Below the pieces are notes generated by a model, which was not told where the DNA came from, did no database searches, and was given only the letters and a program-made list of their open reading frames with translations. From Dastarcus helophoroides (Eukaryota > Arthropoda > Insecta > Coleoptera > Bothrideridae), in contig CM053329.1 of assembly GCA_028583605.1 (NCBI GenBank), positions 3,038,001-3,102,000 of the forward strand: 64,000 bases of DNA, written 5' to 3'. Both the position numbers and the translations under genes were made by a program. Shown here one piece after another: positions 34,256 through 47,064 of this stretch. Numbering within the stretch: the stretch's first letter is position 1; each line of letters begins with the position of its first letter.

Positions 34256-37200
34256 TAACATTAACATTAATTTTGTTTCCAATGTTTGTATGAAATAAAT
34301 GCCAAAGACAAATTGGTAGCGATTTATCGCATACCTATTGTATAAGTATGTGACCGGCTTTATGGTCTGATCAAAAGAGTTTTTTTTTTTTGATTTTATC
34401 TTATTCTTAATATTTGTCATCTTTCTCTTTCCAAGATAGTAATAACAACAATGACGTATTTTATGTGTTGCTTTACCCAATTTTATATTTTATTTACTTT
34501 CAAATATTTTGTCTTTTATTGATAACTTGCTGCAGATTTGTAAATAGATAAAACAGAGGAAATACCTAAATAACGAAATAATAATTAATGGTAAAGAAAA
34601 TAAAACATTTTCCAATAGTTACGTCTATGGACAACTTTAAAGACAATTTTATGTTTTATTTGTTGACAGCATAAAACCCGGAGAGTGATTCATAACAATA
34701 CATATTCTTCACCATTTTAAGGACTGAATTTTGAAGAAATTTTACATTACACCTTTATTATATGGAAAACTCTTGTGCAAAATTTGATAAGCAATGTAAT
34801 TAAATTTTATTAACACATTATTTATATCAAACTAACATTGCTTGAAGTACACGGACAGTGAAATAAAATTGATCATGAATTTCCAATAAGCAAAAATCGA
34901 AACCATCACAAGTCTTGGGAAATAATGATATATTATTATAGAACTGAGAAAGTAGGCCATTTCTACAAAAAGGAACCATTCGCACAGGAATAACCGATTC
35001 TCACGACTGTAATAATATATTTTTTGTCCGTATAATTATGTAAAATTCCAACAGAATATTATTTGAATGTTTCCAGATTTGTTAAAAATCACAGCGTGGC
35101 ATTAGATAAGCATATTAAACCATCGAATACATTGTCCAAGTTTTGTTGCACAAGTTGTTAATGATTACATATAATAGTTTACAGAATCCAATGTTCAAGC
35201 AAAATTTAAACATTTCCCATTTCATGCAAAGTTTCACCCAGGAGTTACATTCAAATATCGTTCTAATTGCTTCTGGTTCAGGCATTGAACTGATTGCATT
35301 ACCTTACTATCGCTGTGGGAGAGCATTTAACAAAATAATGTTTATGACTGTTCAAAGTCTTTTATAATTAGAATTTGTTTCGCCCTGTTCTGATTAAAAT
35401 CAAACCGGAACGGCTTCAAACAATTAAATGACTAAGTTCGTTTCGCACATTTTTCGAGCCCTTTCAATTGAAATCAGCGGACGCTTTGATCTCATTCAAT
35501 AAATTTCGTTCAATCGGTGCGGGCATTTAAAAAATAAAGGAATGTGCTGTTGTTGAGTGCTGTATGGACATGACACAGTATAAATATTATTATGGCTATT
35601 GGATAGAAGAATCGTCTTTTCTATTTTAAGTAAGAATATTTATGACATTTTCTACTTTGATAAAAACCGGCTTTAAATATGTTTTCAATTTGGTAAACGG
35701 AGACGAAATTAAAATAATTTAAAAACAGGAAGTTACATGAAACAAGTTAAGATAAATTAAATATCTAATCCACGAACTGGTTATATTGAATTAGGGCGGT
35801 AGTTTTCTCCCCCTACCTGTCTATCTTATGAATCTTCCACCTTTATCATGATGGTAGACTTTTAGACGGGTATCAGCAGGAAAAGTTTATAAAAAAAAAT
35901 AAATACCCTCTTAAGAAAATTGTCCAGAGCTGGCTATTGTCGAAAAAATGAGTACTTACAGGTCTATTGGTTTCGGTTTGTGCAGTGAGTGCTATTGATT
36001 TAAAACATTTAGTTTAGTAGACGAGAAAACGTATGGCAAAGTCATTTCTGGCACCAGTTTAAAATTGACAACGCGGCTTGAATAAAATTGATGATTTTTT
36101 AATCGTTAATTTAGCAGATTTATGGTAATTTAAACGGATTAATTAAATATATATTCTGTGGTTACAAACTTTAGGTACATATAGTTTTATTGATATTACT
36201 GCAAACACTTTATTACTCATTCTCTACAATAATAAGTTCTTTCAATTCAGGTGGAAACTGGCGAGGGCGCTTGACATTTGTAGTTAGTTAATATTAAAAT
36301 AAAAATAAGAAAACACCAGTAGCTAAAATTTCATGTCTATTTATACAAAATGTTCCCAACATATTTTCAATAAACGTACTTCCACAGTCGGTGTCAGCGT
36401 CAGCTGCTTCTGTGGCCTTAAAGTATCACTATATGTATATCATTTAAATAGTATTCATTATAACCTGTTTTTACTGATATCTAAAAATATGTATAAGTAA
36501 AAATAAATTTTATTACACCAAACATTATTCCTCTACTAAATGACATGAAAAATTTGAACATGTGACATGCTTTTGGAGAGTAATGAACACCTACGCTTAG
36601 AGTAATATCAACAACTTCGGAAAGCCTATTGCCTATTCTGACGTTGATAAACAATTCTTATTATTTCCATGCAGTAACATCTGAATGAAATGGGGTGAAA
36701 AGCCATATGGCACGCAATCAATTTCAATAGTAATTTAGCCTAAGCTATTAGGACTTAATAATAACTTGTGTTGGAGGGTAAACGACAAATGTAAGGTAGC
36801 CATTTAGTATTGTAAAGGCCAAGGGAAAGTTTATTATTTTATAATGTACAGGGTGAGCGAAACTCGATGTTTTAGCTCTATTAGATGAAAAGCAAAAATG
36901 ATATAAAAAATCTGAGAAGATGTTCTTAAATTTGACTGAATAAGGTTTGTTTTAAGCCAAATTTGCTTATTTTTTTCATATTTGGAAACCAAAGTAATGA
37001 TGTCTCACTGAATTTATTTTATCTAGAAAGTTATTTACTATATATTGTTACATGTTTAGAAAGAACTAATTTTTCCAAAAGGAAAAAGTTTAGTATCTCT
37101 TTGGGTTAAAAAGTTATAAGCAAATTCATTGTAAAAAAATAATAGCAAAAAATCATTAAACATTGCAATTTAAACAAACAGCCTTTGGAAACGCAAAAAT

Positions 37201-38572
37201 TTAAAATCAAAGCAAAGGGGCATCTATCAATAATTGAACTAATGGTTGAGAAGTATTGTTTTGTTGTTATTTGTTCAGGTATTTATATATGGGTACCACG
37301 GTCAACTGTACCTTTTAGATCTGGATGGGACAGTTAATCCCCTGAATCTATTGGGGCAGGTCCAACTAATTGCACCCAAATTACGGGATACAAGATAAGA
37401 AATTGGTATCACTGAGTAAATAAGTGTAATTTTTAAATACACACACCAATTACACAATTTGGTGACTGTATCAGAGACACGAATATATCAGAAGATGCCG
37501 TTTTTCCTAAAGAGATTTGGGCCGAAAAGACAGACTTTTTTATTTCATATTAATGATGATTTTTATTTTAGAAATTTGTGAATGGATTCTTTGTACACAG
37601 GGCTTTAAAAATAAAATACGCACCAAGCCTAACGCGCAAAATTCTATATCAATAAGAGAATTTAAACATCGGGGCCGTCTGCTTGAAAAAGCCAAAGATT
37701 TGAAATGTAGAATTCGCCAAAAATAAAATCGATTCTTTAAAAACACACTTCCATCTAGATAGGTAATTACAAGCTCATTATGTAATATTTTAGGGTCGGT
37801 ACCCAGTTAATGTACGTGGTCATTCTTAGAGGCTAGTCCCCAATCGATGTGCACCATTATATATAGATGAAGGGTGGGTAAAGTTGCCATCTTAACGGAA
37901 AAATGGTTTTTTTCGAATGCAAAAATTAATTTAAAATTGAATATTTCAATAACAAAACACAGTGCATTAAATACTGATTGAAGAAAAATATACAGTGTGG
38001 AACAGCTAAAAGGAATAAATTCAATATTTCAGCTGCTGTGAATATTTATGAACAATCCGGAGACAGGTCAATTTTAGATTATACGATGACATCCCGCATT
38101 GCAAAAATTTCCTCCCTAGATGCAACCCCCTTTGTGTTACCATTTTAACCTCCAAATTTTGTAATTGAAAGTAGCAATCTTGGTATATCTCATTCGGAAA
38201 GTCTTTTCATTCTCTATTTAAAAAGTCATGGTTGCTACATTTATTTAAAAAATTAACAATAAAAAAAATTTTCAATTAGATGAAAGTTTCTACAATAATA
38301 ACTATTAGCGGCTTGTGCAGTCCGTCCTCGATAATCACAAAGGGACCAAAAACAACATCGATATCCTTTTTTTAATATTCTAAAAAAGGAAACGTAAAAA
38401 CTTACCAACCTTATCATCCTCAATTGCACTTTTTGCCGAAAACATCCCAGTGACTTTCTAAAAGTGCGAGAGAATTAAACAGTGGTCAGTATTGTGCTTT
38501 AGTTAACTTTTTGCAAATTTGAAAATTTATATGGGTCATTTAACAGAAAAGCATAAAATAATAATTTTATAA
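34256..38572. other. Long gene-free stretch with isolated transposon ends
   Basis: No gene is supported over more than 4 kb. TACAGGGTGAGCGAAACTCG at 36847 and TACAGTGTGGAACAGC at about 37991 look like single ends of Tc/mariner-type elements whose partners were not found. A short open frame at 37517-37726 lies between them without a recognisable motif. Confidence 0.45.
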
Positions 38573-39115
38573 ATGATCGGTTATGAAGATAGCGCAAGAT
38601 TACAGGTCGAAGTCGCTCGTCTATTTCAACAAAAATTTCCTGATTTACCGCCTATATCTCAACGTACAATTAGTAAAATCGAGAAGCATTTTCAGGAACA
38701 TGGACATGTACGAAAGCTAAAAAAAATGCTCCAATGCATTAACTAATGATACCAAATTGGAAATAATAAATGAGGTCAAGAAAATCCACATTCTTCAAGT
38801 CGACAAGTAGCTGCATCACTCCTCGATTATTCGTGTACTGAAAAAAAAATAAAATGCATCCTTATAAACAGACACCATGACAAGGGTTCAGTGAAGACGA
38901 TTTTGATAAAAAAACTCATTTTTGTGACGAAATGATGCAAATATTAGATAATAATGTCATCCAAATAGAAAATATATTGTTTTGTGATGAGTCCACTTTT
39001 ACTCTTCACGGTCATGTAAATCGTCAAAACTGTCGCTATTGGGCTAGTGAAAATCCCCTCTGGATGGGAGAATTGCATACGTTCTTACTACTACATGAAG
39101 ATTTTTAAACAAATT
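38573..39115 (+). pseudogene. Tc-like transposase N-terminal and first catalytic block
   Basis: The ATG at 38573 opens MIGYEDSARLQVEVARLFQQ then ISQRTISKIEKHFQEHGHV, the paired helix-turn-helix of a large insect Tc-like group, ending at a stop after 57 residues. Further on and in another frame are HSSSRQVAA, DDFDKKTHF and ILFCDESTFTLHGHVNRQNC, the block with the first catalytic aspartate, followed by RYWASENPLWM. Sequence ends abruptly near 39115, so the second and third catalytic residues are missing. This is a truncated, frameshifted relic. Confidence 0.8.
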
Positions 39116-39142
39116 AAAATTTTTAATTCATTTAATTCAAAA

Positions 39143-39500
39143 TACAGGGTGGCTTAGTGAAAAGCCTTTTTTAAATGAAGGAAAAATTTCAAATAAAAAT
39201 GAATGTATGTTAAAAATTTCAAATAACTTGGAAATTTGTTTTTAAGCAATCGAAAGTTCAATTTCTAAAATGATTTTTGGTAGATGACGACCGTTGTTTT
39301 CCAAACATGTTTTTAGTCTATTACAGACGTTTTCACAATCTTGTCTTAGTACAGCTGATATGATGGTCTAAAATTCTTTAATTCGGGTTTTTAGGAAACT
39401 CATGGATATTTTTGCCGCGTAGCTAGTTGCTCTGCTTCATCTTGTTGGAAAAAACTGTTGCTATAAGCACGAAAATCGTGGAATGAAAAAGCTTTCCAAG
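39143..39500 (-). pseudogene. Tc-like transposase C-terminus with its terminal repeat
   Basis: TACAGGGTGGCTTAGTGAAA at 39143 is an element end. From about 39490 downwards the minus strand reads a decayed SFFQQDEAEQLATRQ (QQDGA block), then RTRIKEF and RQDCENVCNRLKTCLENNGR, the usual C-terminal region of insect Tc-like transposases, stopping shortly before the terminus. The stretch after QQD, including the third catalytic block, is deleted. It is oriented opposite to the fragment at 38573-39115, so the two probably come from different copies. Confidence 0.65.
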
Positions 39501-40858
39501 ATGTTGTGGTGAAACGCTTTGTCAACGAAACCTTGTTATTTTTCAGTATAAGGCTGCATGGTAACTAAACTTCCCACTTCGTAGGACGTAACAGCCCTTT
39601 CCCTTTTCTTCCCCCCTTTCACCCTTGCAAGAAAAACGCAAAGGTGGGTAAAATAATTGGCAATTCTTCTAGTAATTAAACCATAGTTTGTTTAACAAAA
39701 CCAATTCAAAAGTGACTCTGACAGTTACCGTCAAGTTGTTCTGGATACGGATAGAGCAAATAGTTGTCGACAAAACCTATCCAGACATTAATATCGAATT
39801 GCTTGGAAAATGTTTCTTTGACAACATGTAATTTTATTTTAATGCAAACATGTTTCATAGTAAAATTTTGAAAAATTCTACTTGTCGCTCACGTTATTTA
39901 CACACCGGTTGATGTAATGCCAATAAATTGTGTGCAGCCAAGCCACGCTAAGGTGTTTTATGTAACCAGGAGTATCAGATAATTCGCTAACTGCATCCTG
40001 TACTTGTAGGGCTTCAATGTAATTAAAGGAGCTTATATAGTGTCGAGTGCCCAGCTGCAAGTTTGCAAAGGCAAGCGGCTTAAAAATCCCCAACTTCATC
40101 CTGTTTTGTTGTAATTAGCAACTGCAGAGTTTACGCTCATTAAAATTCAACGCCTCTTTGAGCATTCATCATGTAAATTTAAGAGAATATTGAAAAAGAT
40201 TTACAACACTGCGAAGCAAATTATTCGGCACAAACTTTCTTAAATAATAATAGCACTATATTAGATATATACCCATACCTCGAAGAATATGATCGTTTTA
40301 GGAAAAATCGTTTAAACCAAAAACGTCTAAAATAAGACAAATTTTTTTTTGTAGAAATATCTACAAAGGTTTGTATAATGCAGAAATTATCCCCCAATTT
40401 AAAGGTTTAGTTGAATAAATTTTATTGGGAGGCAAGTCTACTGGATGATTTGAAATAGGGGTTATAGAATAGCAATATAACTTTTTTGTTTTTAGTTAAA
40501 AATCAGTGATGCCTTGTAAATTTAGGGATAGATAAGTGTACTGTAACTTAAATTCTTATGAATGGATTCACGACCACGTCAAAAAAAGCTCTCGTGGTAA
40601 AAGATAATACAAAACAGATTTAAATTTTCATAATATATCGTCCACAATTTGCATACATATATTTTGTCTAAGCTTCCTTAGAAAGGTGTAATTCGGTTTG
40701 CATTCTCGACTCATCTGTTACTCCCCAGAAGCGCCTTTACCTCTAGGTGGTTAAATAAGAAGGTGTCGCCTTCCCCCATCCTAGCAACGTGTGCTCTGCA
40801 ATTTTCTCCCTACGCTTTCCGGCATCTTGCAATTTCGATTATGCTACGTTTGTTTCAG

Positions 40859-41018
40859 AGAATGGTCTCTTGAACATGCCTTTTTATATTGAAAGATATC
40901 TGGCGCTGTGGCGGAAATACACTGTGAAAGATTTACGAGATTTGTTGCCAATTATTTCCGAGAAGTGTTCCCAGAATTATACTGAAAATGTGGCACTATT
41001 AATGAAAAGTAATGTCAG
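40859..41018 (+). CDS. Candidate internal exon of an unknown host gene
   Basis: The acceptor ACGTTTGTTTCAG ends at 40858 and the donor TCAG|GTAGAT follows 41018. Between them is an open frame reading ENGLLNMPFYIERYLALW, RKYTVKDLRDLLPIISEKCS and QNYTENVALLMKSNV, with balanced codon use and a helix-rich, globular composition unlike nearby DNA. The exon starts at codon position 2 and ends two bases into a codon. An alternative donor, AAAA|GTAATG, lies 10 bases earlier. I do not recognise the family. No flanking exons were identified, so it could also be a stray exon of a pseudogene or transposon. Confidence 0.42.
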
Positions 41019-43374
41019 GTAGATGTTTGCAGTATAAATATTTTAAGTTTTAAACAGCTTGTAAAAAATATATCTATTTGTAACTATTGTTCTGCATAAT
41101 ATTTGCGGTAAATACAGTTACGATTACTTTTGTTGCATTAACAATAGTGGACCTTTAAATAGTTATGTGCTTCAATAACATATGCAGACACAAACAAAAA
41201 TAAAAAACTGCTATCTGCTAATATTAATCTAACAAAATTTTATATTATTGTAAAATAAATGTTGAATAAGAACAAGAGGAACATATGCATGAGGGTAAGT
41301 TTCATATTGGATATTTGACACTATGTTAGCTTCGAAAGCATGTCGATGATATCAATCATAAATGTTCGTTGTAAAATAGTGCTGCATATAATGATGCTTT
41401 GGGTACAATTGGTTTTCAGGGATATGAAAACAAGTAAACCATTCAATCAGCCTTTCTAACCGTACTACCATTTTCTGGACAGAACACAATACAACAATAA
41501 AAAAATGATCAGTGTAAAACTAGATCTTCTCTTTGAAAAAGGTTATTATTTACCTATTGGATTACTAATAAAACCATAAGTGTTGAAAATTATTACAATT
41601 CATTTTGATAGTGTAGCTTTGATTCAAAAATGTCTTTAAATCATAAAAGCATGTTTTGGTAGTATGATAAAAGTATAAGTGCCGGCAAAAGGTTAAATCT
41701 TTATTTCTTCGGAGCACTGTGAGGAGAAGGCGAAAGAACTTGGAAGTCGTTTTAAACGAATTACAGTGTTTACTCAAAAGTTATGTATGTAAACAATAAA
41801 AAATTCTTCATTCTGCAAAACTGAACTGCAGAGGAATCATTCAAGTAAACACTAATGTGCCATTAACACGAGCAAGTAAAACTATCGCAAGTCGATGTCT
41901 GAGAGTACCTCCAGCGAACTTGCGTAGTGTAAACAGTTTCTGAGAGTGTTCTCAGAGCAAGTCGTAAAACTTGTGCAAATGCTTGCCGCAATAATTTCTT
42001 GCACGTGGAAACAACCGTGAAGAGCGCTCTAGGCAAGTTCAGATTTATTTCCAATTTACTGGAAATTATCTGCAGATGAGTTGTGGAAGACGTACATTTG
42101 GAGGTACAAATAGTAGTGTATGGTCAATAAATATATTCGTTTATTTAAAGAGCTGCGATGTTTAAAATTAAGGCAAAGTTTCTTATTTTATTACTGTACA
42201 ATTATATGAACAATAAATCTAAAGAAAAGTTAATAATTTTTGATTTATTTGAAACAACTAGAAAAAAATTGATTTTTTTTGCATTTTTATCGACAATTAT
42301 GCAAGGATTTTAACAAAATACGTTGTTAAAGCACTTCTTCACAGATAATTTGGAAATACTACTACTAATTTATTCTTTGTACTAAACGTGCCCACTACAA
42401 CAAGCTTAATTTAAGATTCTTTTCTTGGATTTTTACAATTTTTTTTTTCTAATTAAATACGTATAGTCAAATACTTATAGATTTGTAGAGTTTTCCTACC
42501 CACTTATGCTGCACACTAAAAATATCAACAGTCAAGATTCATGAATATATTTTTGGACAACAAATGCGATTCCTGTCAAAGTTCACTATAATTTGTTTTA
42601 AAATTATTCTGATTTTACAAAGGAAAAATAAAAAACTTGTCACAGAAATGCATTAGGATCCTAAATATTAATAAATAGATACATGTCCAAAATAACGTAT
42701 TGGTTTTAAACATCAAAACCGAATCTATCGTGAAAAACAGTAAATGTGCCCCAATTTATAAATAGACTGTTATTGCACGAAAAATAGGTAATGCAATATG
42801 GTAAATAAATAATTTTATAAAATAACATCTAAAATGGAACAGTAACATCCATAACTCTTACATCTCCCCCAAAGGCTTCTGAAAATAATTCATTATAAGC
42901 TTCCCTATATGGTCATCAATTTAAAATTCAGAATTAAATTTCGTGTGAAATTTAATATTCATGCGATACTTTTTAAATATGTTCAAAAAGTTTGTAGCGT
43001 AACTAGAGAAATGAAAAAATTATCACATGTCATATTTCATTAGCATTTTTTAAATTATTTTAAATTAGGAAAAGACTAAAATTTAGGACCTATATTATAA
43101 CAATATCTATTATTTTTACCCACAATTTGTGTAATTCTTTACTATTCAGGCTCATAAATTATATTAACAATAGGTGTAGTTTTAAATCAGTTATTTGTTT
43201 AAATAATATGATTTTAAATGCAAAAGATAAAACGCCACATCTTCGGAAATCTGGCATTAATAAATTGATGAATTTTTCTGAATGTAATACTGTCTAAATA
43301 GGCCAGATATCAAGTAGTTTTCGTATTAGATAAATGATTACTATTCATTTGAAATCTCATCTGAGACATTTGCG
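41019..43374. other. Gene-free AT-rich stretch with one GC-richer islet
   Basis: At 41855-42050 is a GC-richer islet with mirrored words (ACACGAGCAAG near 41866, CTTGCACGTG near 41999, and the imperfect palindrome TCTGAGAGTGTTCTCAGA near 41940), possibly a small MITE. The remainder shows nothing recognisable. Confidence 0.4.
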
Positions 43375-43890
43375 ATTAATGCAGGGGGTTTTCAGGGGTC
43401 TGTTTTGTCTCTTTCTATGTTCCTCTTACATAAAAGTGATTTCGTAGGTCCAACTTCTATACAGCTAGGCAGATGATAGTAGCTTGTTTTCATTTTTTTC
43501 TTCGACAAGTCATTATCCGTCGCTGCTTTAGATAGGCTGAGGGAACAGCAGACAGAGATGATTAATCAGAATTTCGGGATCGTACTAGAATAGGAAAAGA
43601 AAAATCTGGTTGACTTCGATGGCTCAAAAACTCAGGCCGCTGTTTTCTCTAAGAAGATATTAGGAGATAATGCAACTAACATTCTCATGGATGGTAAATT
43701 CCTCCCAATGGGATCTAATATGTCTATCCTAGGAGTGATAGCGAGCTCTAATATCTCTTGGGTCGACTATTGCGCACCATTATCAAGTTTGCCTCTTAGA
43801 AACTGGGTTTTCTCTTTAGAGCTAAAAAGTACTTCACATTTTATCAACTGGTCACTGTCTATAAACTTCAAGTTAAGCCAACACTAGAAT
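43375..43890 (+). pseudogene. LINE reverse transcriptase palm/thumb fragment (Jockey/R1-like)
   Basis: The plus strand reads INAGGFQGSVLSLSMFLLHK (usual GVPQGSVLSPTLFLLYIND). Then, after a frameshift, comes an ADDS motif (from YADDS, the catalytic aspartates), LDRLREQQTEMINQNFGI, NLVDFDGSKTQAAVFS and SNMSILGVIASSNISW. This ends in decayed thumb words (NWVFSLELKSTSHFINW). That order is diagnostic of Jockey/R1-type non-LTR elements. The endonuclease and N-terminal RT are absent and several stops interrupt the rest. Confidence 0.82.
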
Positions 43891-46105
43891 AGTTCCATTT
43901 TGTTTGAAGTTTAGCCCCAAAGTCTGTTTGGCATTTTTGAGTTCAATTGAGATAATAGCAACTAGCCTAATTGAGAATGCAGGTATCGCTTGGCACAGGA
44001 TCTCCAAAGACATAATAAAATTCCTCTTTGTGAGTAAATTAAACATAAAACACTTTATAGAATCCCACAAATATTTACATTCGCCACAATGTGCACCAAA
44101 AGTTCTCAAACATTTTGCTCTATGAGCCCGATTTGTTTTTTCCTAAAATTTGAGTTTTGAACTTGAAATCTTGAATCTATTCATAGCGTTAAATATTTTA
44201 CACGTCAACTTTGAAAATACAAAGTACTGAAAATTAATGTTCAGGTAGTTTATCAATTTAGAATTGAGAAACAGTCACGTCTTCAACATATTTATAAAAA
44301 TATTTAAATTTTGATTGATTGCCCCTGCTATTTTGTAAATATTTAAAGTTGTTTAGGAATGAAGGGCAAAAAAGGTATTAATCAGTGCATCCTATATATT
44401 CTTTCATTAATCCTTTAGCGCATCAATTTTTTTATCCAAAAACGTTAATGCTTCTTTATAGAAATAACTAAAGTTACAATAAAGAGAAATGGAATTATTT
44501 TAATAATCAGAGTAGGCTCACTTTATTTATATACACGAGATGTAATAAATGACACTCATAATCAAGACTAATAATCTTATAGAGTGAGATGTGCTGTCAA
44601 TCTTATTTTATTTTCCTACCTATGGACGCGTTTATATTGTATGAAAAATTGAAACGTGTCTTAGATGAGTTATGTCCACAATGGCGGCGTATATCCAAAC
44701 TATAGCATGAAAACAAGGGAACGGGTGAGGTGCTTTTGCGATAATAATGTATCGAGCTCGTTTGGTTGAAAAGAAAAACCACAAAAAATCTGAAATTGCG
44801 TGTGAAGGAAATATATTACATATAACGTTGAAACAAAAAACAGAAGTCGAGTTTAACAAAATATATTTGGACGAGATGGAAGAAAAGAGTTTCCTAAATG
44901 ATTTTTCATTTGAAATTCAGCTTGCTAGATATTTGAGGTCCATTAAGGCATAAAACAAATGGAGAGAAATAAAAAGACATAAGAAATAAAACTCTAGTTT
45001 ATTACTTTTTTCAGGTTTTATACTTCTCTGTCGGACTTCTTTAGATGACTATAATTACAATCAAAATGCCACCAAGTAAGGTTGAGTTAAAAGTAAAGGA
45101 AACATCTCCCTGATATTTGTGTCATAAACTTTCAAACCACGTACTTCATGACATAAGATTGAAATTAATCTTGCTTGCACAGCTTACGGCCTAGAAAATA
45201 AGAAAATAATATCGAACATCATATACTATGACAGCATCTGGGTCATATATTTCGCATTTAAATTCTTCGAATGTGTGTGCATATAATTCAATAATATTCA
45301 GCGTATGATGCGACAAGAAGGTTATATGTGGACTTGAATTCAACAGTGTGAACGTAATAAACAATAACATAATCGTTGTTATCAGCATAACAATAGCTTC
45401 TACCTGATAAGAACAACCGCTGATAAATATAGTTGCGGTTGCTGTAGCTCTCAACTTGACAGTGCACATACCACATTTAATAACCTCCAATGATCGTAAT
45501 CTATGCCGCACATGTACTTATTTGATATTACATCACACTAATCTACTGATGAATACTAATTGCAGTCGCAATTACGAGCTTACCTGGTTATTAGCACGCT
45601 TTGAATTCCAAGTCTCTATTAAAGTAAGTTCGCACTGGGATTAAACAGTTTATATTAGTTATGAGATACGTTTCAATTAGATTAGGCAAAGATGTTCCAT
45701 TTAGATTATGAATTTTGACTTTTCTTTTGTCTTGAAGCTTTCGAATTTTTTAAACAAGCCATAATCTCATACAGCACTGGAAAGTTAAAAGTGGTTTAGC
45801 TAACTTATACACCAAATGGAAATCTGTAGAAACGGTTTAGCCTTTAGATTTGACGTTTGCTGGGTTTAAATTAAACATAAATACCCATATTTCGATTGAG
45901 TTTCATTTGTTTTGTGTGCCAGGCTTTTCTCAAAGGCAACCATCCTAAATTTTCTCAAATGGCAACTTAGGTTTATCATAAGCTTATTTATTCTAAAATA
46001 AGATAGATAAGTAGATTAAGAAAACCAAATCAATTTTGTAGAGGGTAGCAGACAGCAGATATCGAGAATACCTTATGTGAAGTGAATGAATAGAGTTGAG
46101 ATTAG
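43891..46105. other. Mostly gene-free region
   Basis: No gene can be supported apart from the small open frame at 44747-44953. Overlapping frames on both strands at 45191-45644 lack recognisable motifs. Confidence 0.4.
44747..44953 (+). CDS. Small hydrophilic ORF, uncertain
   Basis: An ATG opens 68 codons rich in Lys and Glu (MYRARLVEKKNHKKSEIA, then ACEGNILHITLKQKTEVEF), with a charged, soluble profile and a stop at 44953. Composition is more protein-like than neighbouring frames, yet no promoter, splice signal or family was recognised. It may be a chance frame, a small exon or a piece of an old mobile element. Confidence 0.22.
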   Translation: MYRARLVEKKNHKKSEIACEGNILHITLKQKTEVEFNKIYLDEMEEKSFLNDFSFEIQLARYLRSIKA

Positions 46106-46176
46106 TGGTGGCGATGGCTCTGTGGTTAGAAGTCTGGCCTGTGACGTGACGGTGTTGGGTTCGATTCCCAGTAGCT
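46106..46176 (+). ncRNA. tRNA-like SINE head or tRNA pseudogene
   Basis: It contains both internal polymerase III promoter boxes: an A-box-like TGGCTCTGTGG at 46115-46125 and an exact B box GGTTCGATTCC at 46158-46168, set in a T-arm stem TGGG..CCCA. The rest does not fold into a clean tRNA, and the acceptor stem does not pair convincingly. A TTTTT terminator-like run follows at about 46186. It is best read as the tRNA-derived head of a SINE. Confidence 0.6.
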
Positions 46177-46214
46177 GATCACATATTTTTAACTCTACTA
46201 CAAGAGGGAACATT

Positions 46215-47010
46215 TTATGGACAAACCTCAATCAGGTAACTTGCAGAAGATCATGATGTGTCTGAACGATCAATAAGAAAAATATTAAAGCAGTCTTAGT
46301 ATCAGCCTTACATCCACATTTAGTTCATGAACTCTTAGAGGATGATTTTGATCGCGAGATGCAATTTGCAGACCTGGTGACAAAAAGAACTGAAGCTGAT
46401 GAAAATTTTGTGAGAAACATTATTTTTCCAGATAAAGCTACATTTAATGTTAAATGTGTATGTAAACATGTCTAATTGTAGATACTGACACCTCGCTAAC
46501 CTCTGTGTCTACTTAGAAACTTACACCCAATTTCCAAAAAAAAACTTAAAGTTTGGTGTGGAAAATTGGCCAAACACGTCATCGGTTCGTTCCTTACACA
46601 TGATACAGTTATATGTGTGACTTACTTGGAACTATTACAACATCAAATTTAAGCAAAAATAAAAGAGACCAAACCAAGTCCAAGAAATCTCCAAATTTTG
46701 AACCCAGAGTTCTGGAATAAACAAAATAGTGCTTCACTGTACTTTGGTCAGCAAGGTCGTGTATTATTAGATTACAATTTGTCAAGGGAATAGATTGGAC
46801 ATAGGGGTCCGATTGAATGGCCTGCTAGGTCTCAAAACATGACTCCCGCTGACTGTTTCTTCTGGGGATATTTGAAAAGTGTTGGGTATTGTAATAGGCC
46901 AACAACATCAAAAGCTCGAATTAGATTTGCGATCACAAACTTTCCTCTTACATATCTGGATACACCGGGGCTTTTATCGATAGATTTAGATATTGTCAAG
47001 AAATGAATGA
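46215..47010 (+). pseudogene. Tc-like transposase remnant
   Basis: In shifting plus-strand frames: LAEDHDVSERSIRKILK (helix-turn-helix), HPHLVHELLEDDFDREMQFA, ENFVRNIIFPDKATFNV (first catalytic block, with Lys in place of the usual Glu in DEATF), TYTQFPKK and a decayed central region. Near 46800 comes GPIEWPARSQNMTPADCFFW (third block), then YLKSVGYCNRPTTSKARI. Many stops are present. The order fits the same large insect Tc-like group as the other relics here. A tRNA-like sequence lies directly upstream and paired hairpins directly downstream. Confidence 0.78.
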
Positions 47011-47064
47011 ACAACAAAATTGTTGTTCATTCACAAGAGCTGCTTAAATAAGCAGCTCTTGTGA
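47004..47064. repeat. Two adjacent near-perfect hairpins
   Basis: Hairpin 1 has 13-base arms, 47004-47016 and 47021-47033 (TGAATGAACAACA), with loop AAAT. Hairpin 2 has 16-base perfect arms, 47031-47046 and 47049-47064 (TCACAAGAGCTGCTTA), with a 2-base loop. They share three bases and lie at the end of the Tc-like remnant. Confidence 0.92.

Noticed and set aside
45191..45511. 106-codon minus-strand frame with a hydrophobic stretch
   Set aside because: No start context, family match or splice signals; overlapping frames on both strands suggest chance.
46106..46176. Functional tRNA gene
   Set aside because: Both polymerase III boxes exist, but the acceptor and anticodon stems do not pair convincingly, so a SINE head or pseudogene is more likely.
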